NCBI GenBank assembly: GCA_050251415.1
Contig: JBFWMT010000009.1
Span: 1 to 50,800, forward strand
Direction: 5' to 3'
Origin: UBA8514 sp050251415
GTDB taxonomy: Bacteria; Bacillota; Clostridia; Lachnospirales; Anaerotignaceae
Length of the DNA: 50,800 bases
A program made the translations under genes and the position numbers. This document shows, one piece after another, positions 47,751 through 50,800 of this stretch (positions within the stretch are counted from its first letter, which is position 1; each line of letters begins with the position of its first letter). A model generated the notes under the pieces. The model searched no databases. It had not been told where the DNA came from and was given only the letters and a program-made list of their open reading frames with translations.

Positions 47751-48062
47751 ATGAGCGTATTAAAAATAACAAAGGACAATTTTCAACAAGAGGTTATGAA
47801 TTCAAACAAACCGGTATTATTGGACTTTTGGGCACCATGGTGTGGACCTTGTAAAATGGTAGGTCCAACAGTTGAACAGGTTGCACAAGAGGCAGGTGCT
47901 GTAGCTAAGGTTGGAAAAGTAAATGTAGATGAAGAACCAGAACTTGCACAAAGTTTTAACGTAATGAGTATTCCAACCCTTGTGGTTATGAAAAATGGAA
48001 AAATAGTTAAAAATTCAGTAGGAGTTAAGTCAAAACAGGATATTCTTTCAATGATTCAATAG
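47751..48062 (+). CDS. trxA: thioredoxin
   Basis: 103 residues from ATG 47751, 9 bases after AAAGGAG; an upstream in-frame ATG lacks a site. The active site is WCGPC (Cys31, Cys34) and the cis-proline loop is SIPTLVVMKNG. It reduces protein and persulfide disulfides in the cytosol. Its promoter carries the same palindrome as that of the rhodanese operon, so the genes are probably co-regulated. A strong terminator follows. Confidence 0.95.
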   Translation: MSVLKITKDNFQQEVMNSNKPVLLDFWAPWCGPCKMVGPTVEQVAQEAGAVAKVGKVNVDEEPELAQSFNVMSIPTLVVMKNGKIVKNSVGVKSKQDILSMIQ

Positions 48063-48068
48063 GTAATT

Positions 48069-48106
48069 AAAAGGACAGAGTTCCCTCCCCACTCTGTCCT
48101 TTTAAT
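48069..48106 (+). terminator. intrinsic terminator after trxA
   Basis: AAAGGACAGAGT and ACTCTGTCCTTT form a 12-bp stem around a C-rich loop, followed by T and A/T. Confidence 0.88.
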
Positions 48107-48220
48107 AATTTCAAGTATCAAAAATAAATAAACTTATGGAAAAGTTGCAAGAATTTTTTTATGTATTGTAATTAAGTTAATATAGAATATACTATAATAT
48201 TATGTGATTGGAGGTGAAGT

Positions 48221-49534
48221 ATGCTTGATGGAATTGCAGCGGCAAACAGTGTTAGTTTTATACTTGTTTTTGTAGAAGGAATATTATCCTTTTTATCACC
48301 TTGTGTAATACCGTTAATACCAGTTTATATGGGCTATTTAGCGGGCAGCGGCGGTAAAGTTAATGAGGACGGTAAAATTGTATATGATAGAGCAAAAGTG
48401 TTTTTACATACGGTATTTTTTGCTTTAGGAATTTCCTTTGCTTTCTTCATATTAGGTATGTCATTTACAACCCTTGGAAAGTTTTTCAGCAGCAATAAGT
48501 TATTGTTTACAAAAATTGGCGGTGTGCTGATTTTTATATTAGGATTTTTTCAGCTAGGAATATTAGATTTCTCAGTACTACAAAAAGAAAGAAAAATAAA
48601 TTTTAACCTTGCTGACAAGAAAATGAATCCAATTTTAGCACTAGTAATGGGGTTTACATTTAGCTTTGCATGGACACCATGCATTGGGCCAGCACTTTCT
48701 TCTGTGTTAATTATGGCTTCTGGGGCAAAAACGGCATTATTAGGAAATATGCTTGTATTTGTTTATGCCTTAGGTTTTTTAATTCCTTTTCTTATTTTGG
48801 GGCTTTTCACAACTGAGGCGTTGAACTTTTTAAAATCAAGGCAAAACCTGTTAAAATACACAATTAAAGCAGGAGGAGTAATTCTTGTAATTATGGGATT
48901 TATGACATTTACAGGCTGGATGAACGGTGTGTCAGGTTATTTAAATTCTTTAAGTAATAATCAGCAAAGTAATTCTCAAGCAGCAGAAGATGGAAACAAG
49001 GAATCAAATTCTGAGGATAGTTCTACAGCTGATGATACAGAAAAAAATTTAGAAAATGAGGCAACTGAAGAAACAGATGTATATCCATCCATAGATTTTA
49101 CCCTTACAGACCAAAATGGAAATGAACATAAACTATCAGATTACAAAGGCAAAGCAGTATTTGTTAATTTCTGGGCAACATGGTGTCCTCCTTGCAAGGA
49201 AGAATTGCCAGATATAGAGGCGCTTTACAATGAATACAATTTAAACCAGGATGAAGTGGTATTTTTAGGAATTACAAATCCGTCCAGTGAAGAGTATCCA
49301 CATAATCAGGATAGTGAAAAAGATGAAATTAAAGCTTTTATTGAGGAAAATGGATATACTTTCCCTATTTTATTCGATGAGACAGGAGAAGTATTCCAAA
49401 GCTATAGTATTTCATCATTTCCAACTACCTTTATGATTGATAAAGAAGGTAATATAGTTGGATATGCTCCTGGCAAGATGACAAAGGATTTTATGATTAG
49501 TGTAATTAATGAAACGTTGGAAGCAACGGAATAA
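48221..49534 (+). CDS. CcdA-type thiol transporter fused to a TlpA/ResA-like thioredoxin domain
   Basis: 437 residues. Residues 1-245 form the six-helix CcdA/DsbD membrane unit with its two cysteines in LSPCVIPLIP (Cys28) and WTPCIGPAL (Cys154), which move electrons across the membrane. A Ser/Asn/Glu linker (~245-285) leads to an extracytoplasmic TlpA-like domain with FWATWCPPCKEELP (Cys322, Cys325) and SSFPTTFMIDKEG. The fusion places donor and acceptor in one chain. It keeps exported thiols reduced, fed by cytosolic thioredoxin, which is encoded just upstream. GGAGG lies before ATG. Confidence 0.92.
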   Translation: MLDGIAAANSVSFILVFVEGILSFLSPCVIPLIPVYMGYLAGSGGKVNEDGKIVYDRAKVFLHTVFFALGISFAFFILGMSFTTLGKFFSSNKLLFTKIGGVLIFILGFFQLGILDFSVLQKERKINFNLADKKMNPILALVMGFTFSFAWTPCIGPALSSVLIMASGAKTALLGNMLVFVYALGFLIPFLILGLFTTEALNFLKSRQNLLKYTIKAGGVILVIMGFMTFTGWMNGVSGYLNSLSNNQQSNSQAAEDGNKESNSEDSSTADDTEKNLENEATEETDVYPSIDFTLTDQNGNEHKLSDYKGKAVFVNFWATWCPPCKEELPDIEALYNEYNLNQDEVVFLGITNPSSEEYPHNQDSEKDEIKAFIEENGYTFPILFDETGEVFQSYSISSFPTTFMIDKEGNIVGYAPGKMTKDFMISVINETLEATE

Positions 49535-49564
49535 AGAAGAGTAAAAGCTAAAGGAGAGGAATAT

Positions 49565-50137
49565 ATGACTCACAAATTTGATGTTAATAATAGAAGCAAA
49601 CTTGACAATCCCAAACGGCGAGAAATGTTGCCAGTAGATAAAGTTTTGACTGAAATAGGTTTGAAAGAAGATGATATTTTAGCTGATATTGGATGCGGGA
49701 TTGGATATTTTTCCATCCCAGCGGCACAATTAATAGGTGCAAAAGGTACGGTGTATGCCCTTGATGTAAAAAAAGAAATGATTGATGAGCTTGAAAAGAA
49801 AGCAGATGAAAACAATTTAGATAATATTAGAACTGTTGTTACTGATGAATATAATTTAAAATTAGCAGATAAGTCTGTTTCATTTGCATTTATTTGCACT
49901 GTTTTGCATGAAATAGAAGATAGAAATAAGTTCCTTAATGAAACAAAGCGGATACTTAATAATTCAGGGAAAATTGCTGTAGTTGAATGGATTAAGAAGG
50001 AAAGCGATTGGGGGCCACCAGTTAGCCACAGGGTTGATAGCAGTGATATTGAACAGGAACTTAAAAATTGTGGGTTTAAAGAAATATCATATGTGGAGCT
50101 TAACCAGTATTTTTATATTGTAATGGGCACTTTATAA
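49565..50137 (+). CDS. class I SAM-dependent methyltransferase
   Basis: 190 residues, ATG after AAAGGAGAGG. The SAM-binding motif I is DIGCGIGYF (41-49), the acidic end of strand 2 is ALDVKKEM, and motifs II-III are seen in VSFAFICTVLHEIED and RILNNSGKIAVVEWIKKE. The family resembles UbiE/methyltransferase-11/31 enzymes; the substrate is unknown. It lies 30 bases after the CcdA-TlpA gene and before a terminator, so it shares that transcript. A thiol or metalloid substrate would suit the neighbourhood but is only inference. Confidence 0.85.
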   Translation: MTHKFDVNNRSKLDNPKRREMLPVDKVLTEIGLKEDDILADIGCGIGYFSIPAAQLIGAKGTVYALDVKKEMIDELEKKADENNLDNIRTVVTDEYNLKLADKSVSFAFICTVLHEIEDRNKFLNETKRILNNSGKIAVVEWIKKESDWGPPVSHRVDSSDIEQELKNCGFKEISYVELNQYFYIVMGTL

Positions 50138-50168
50138 TAAAACATTAGCTTAATAGAATTTTGTGCGT

Positions 50169-50197
50169 AAAAGCGACTCTGAAAAGAGCCGCTTTTT
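50169..50197 (+). terminator. intrinsic terminator
   Basis: AAAGCG-A-CTCT and AGAG-C-CGCTTT enclose GAAA, followed by TT and T-rich sequence. Confidence 0.82.
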
Positions 50198-50223
50198 GTA
50201 ATTAAACTGTAACAACAAATATA

Positions 50224-50252
50224 TTGACTTTCTTAATTAATGGAGGTACTAT
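50224..50252 (+). promoter_or_regulatory. promoter of the GIY-YIG gene
   Basis: TTGACT, 17 bases, TACTAT; transcription should begin at the first unit of the tandem repeat at 50257. Confidence 0.65.
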
Positions 50253-50256
50253 AAAT

Positions 50257-50288
50257 TTAGTAAATTACTAAATTAGTAAACTAGTAAA
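50257..50288. repeat. four 8-bp tandem repeats at the transcription start, probable operator
   Basis: TTAGTAAA, TTACTAAA, TTAGTAAA and CTAGTAAA follow one another without spacing. The first two form an inverted pair (TTTAGTAAA-TTACTAAA), the rest are direct repeats. The array lies between promoter and ribosome-binding site. Confidence 0.7.
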
Positions 50289-50304
50289 TGAAAGGTAGAG
50301 AATA

Positions 50305-50649
50305 ATGGACAGAAAAAAGGAATTAAAAGCTATTTACAAAGAAATGAAGCCAGATATGGGCATTTATATGTATCAATGCAATCCGACAGGAAAGGTGTAT
50401 ATAGGTGCTTCACAACGCTTAAAAGCCATAATGAACAGAACGAATTTTCAGTTGGGAATGGGCTCATTTTTGAACAAAGCGGTACAAAATGACTGGAATA
50501 AATATGGAGAAGAAAACTTTACGGTGAAGATACTGGATACTTTGGAGTACGATAAAAAGGACGAAGGAAAAACAGATTATACCGAAGACTTAGAAATACT
50601 TTTGACAGAATGGATGGAAAAATTTGAGAATGTAGAGGTGATAATATGA
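50305..50649 (+). CDS. GIY-YIG nuclease-domain protein
   Basis: 114 residues. GIYMYQCNPTGKVYIGASQR contains both hallmark triplets, GIY (19-21) and YIG (32-34), with an Arg (residue 38) at the catalytic position and a downstream FLNKAVQNDWNKYGEENFT typical of the family. A later Glu-rich helix (EDLEILLTEWMEKFE) may supply the metal-binding Glu. It is a single-domain protein, not UvrC. Its last bases overlap the start of the next gene (ATGA), indicating translational coupling. Four tandem operator-like repeats precede it. Confidence 0.75.
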   Translation: MDRKKELKAIYKEMKPDMGIYMYQCNPTGKVYIGASQRLKAIMNRTNFQLGMGSFLNKAVQNDWNKYGEENFTVKILDTLEYDKKDEGKTDYTEDLEILLTEWMEKFENVEVII

Positions 50650-50800
50650 AAATACCAACAACATTAAAGCACAAGCCGGTAATAACAGTGGAAAATTATG
50701 AAAATGTAGACGGAAGACATGCCTATGATAGTGATGCAAAAGGGTTATCCCTTGGACTAGCTCAGTGGAATGACCGTGGCAATGTGGAGATATCTGCAAA
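50646..50800 (+). CDS. DUF6530-like protein, N-terminal part
   Basis: Starts at ATG 50646 within the stop region of the GIY-YIG gene and runs off the window after 51 codons. The visible part (LKHKPVITVENYENVDGRHA, YDSDAKGLSLGLAQWNDRGN) fits the pattern of the DUF6530 family, of unknown function. The overlap suggests the two proteins act together. Confidence 0.6.
   Translation, partial: MKIPTTLKHKPVITVENYENVDGRHAYDSDAKGLSLGLAQWNDRGNVEISA

Noticed and set aside
1..50800. CRISPR array
   Set aside because: No series of direct repeats with spacers of constant length is present; the only tandem repeats are the 8-bp units at 50257, the 33-bp unit at 16528 and short pairs.

Overview
The window looks like a low-GC, endospore-forming Bacillota of class Clostridia, probably Lachnospirales-like. 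This is inferred from gene content and A/T-rich codon use, not from a marker gene. Spore signs are an alpha/beta-type SASP (36163-36375) and a LysM-GH18 spore-cortex glucosaminidase (9453-10739). A type I glutamine synthetase followed by an ANTAR antiterminator, a class III fructose-bisphosphatase, and riboswitches for lysine, c-di-GMP and the yjdF ligand also fit Clostridia.

Layout. 1-5498 is the tail and lysis end of a prophage (tape measure, distal tail, fibre, small structural proteins, tail endopeptidase/spike, holin). It stops at a 35-codon 3' fragment of yebC followed by two terminators, so the phage probably sits in the 3' end of yebC. 6085-8515 holds two secreted proteins that share an unrecognised C-terminal domain; one carries a caspase-fold His/Cys domain. 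8628-14563 is housekeeping (SDR, spore GH18, membrane protein, fbp-truA). 14773-19734 is a MarR-RND efflux operon with a textbook promoter and paired operators.

20048-30373 is a nitrogen-assimilation block: glnA, ANTAR regulator, glnB, amt, gltB, gltD. glnA, amt and gltB each have a leader with an intrinsic terminator; in amt and gltB a hexaloop hairpin overlaps the terminator as expected for ANTAR antitermination. Two inverted copies of a ~207-bp, hairpin-rich repeat bracket the gltBD genes. 30652-35686 has a Mur-ligase-like protein, an SSB-like protein, a DUF6465-like protein, a corrinoid adenosyltransferase-like protein and a lysine-riboswitch-controlled asd-dapA-dapB operon on the minus strand.

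36436-44558 is an accessory island lying between and after tRNA genes (Ser, Ser, Trp, Gly). It holds a decayed tyrosine recombinase, a decayed hicB, a frameshifted small gene, three mini-proteins, an IS3-family insertion sequence that interrupts a small membrane gene, a DUF1874/AcrIII-1-like ring nuclease and several unrecognised small genes. A secreted copper-amine-oxidase-domain protein under a c-di-GMP-I riboswitch follows, then yjdF with its riboswitch.

45570-50137 is a thiol/persulfide redox cluster: rhodanese, CoA-disulfide reductase-rhodanese fusion, thioredoxin, CcdA-TlpA fusion, methyltransferase. The promoters of the rhodanese and thioredoxin genes carry the same TGTGA-N5-TCACA palindrome about 41 bp before the predicted start, the spacing of a class II CRP/FNR-family activator site. 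The window ends with a GIY-YIG gene preceded by four 8-bp tandem repeats and overlapping a DUF6530-like gene that runs off the edge. No CRISPR array or rRNA was seen.
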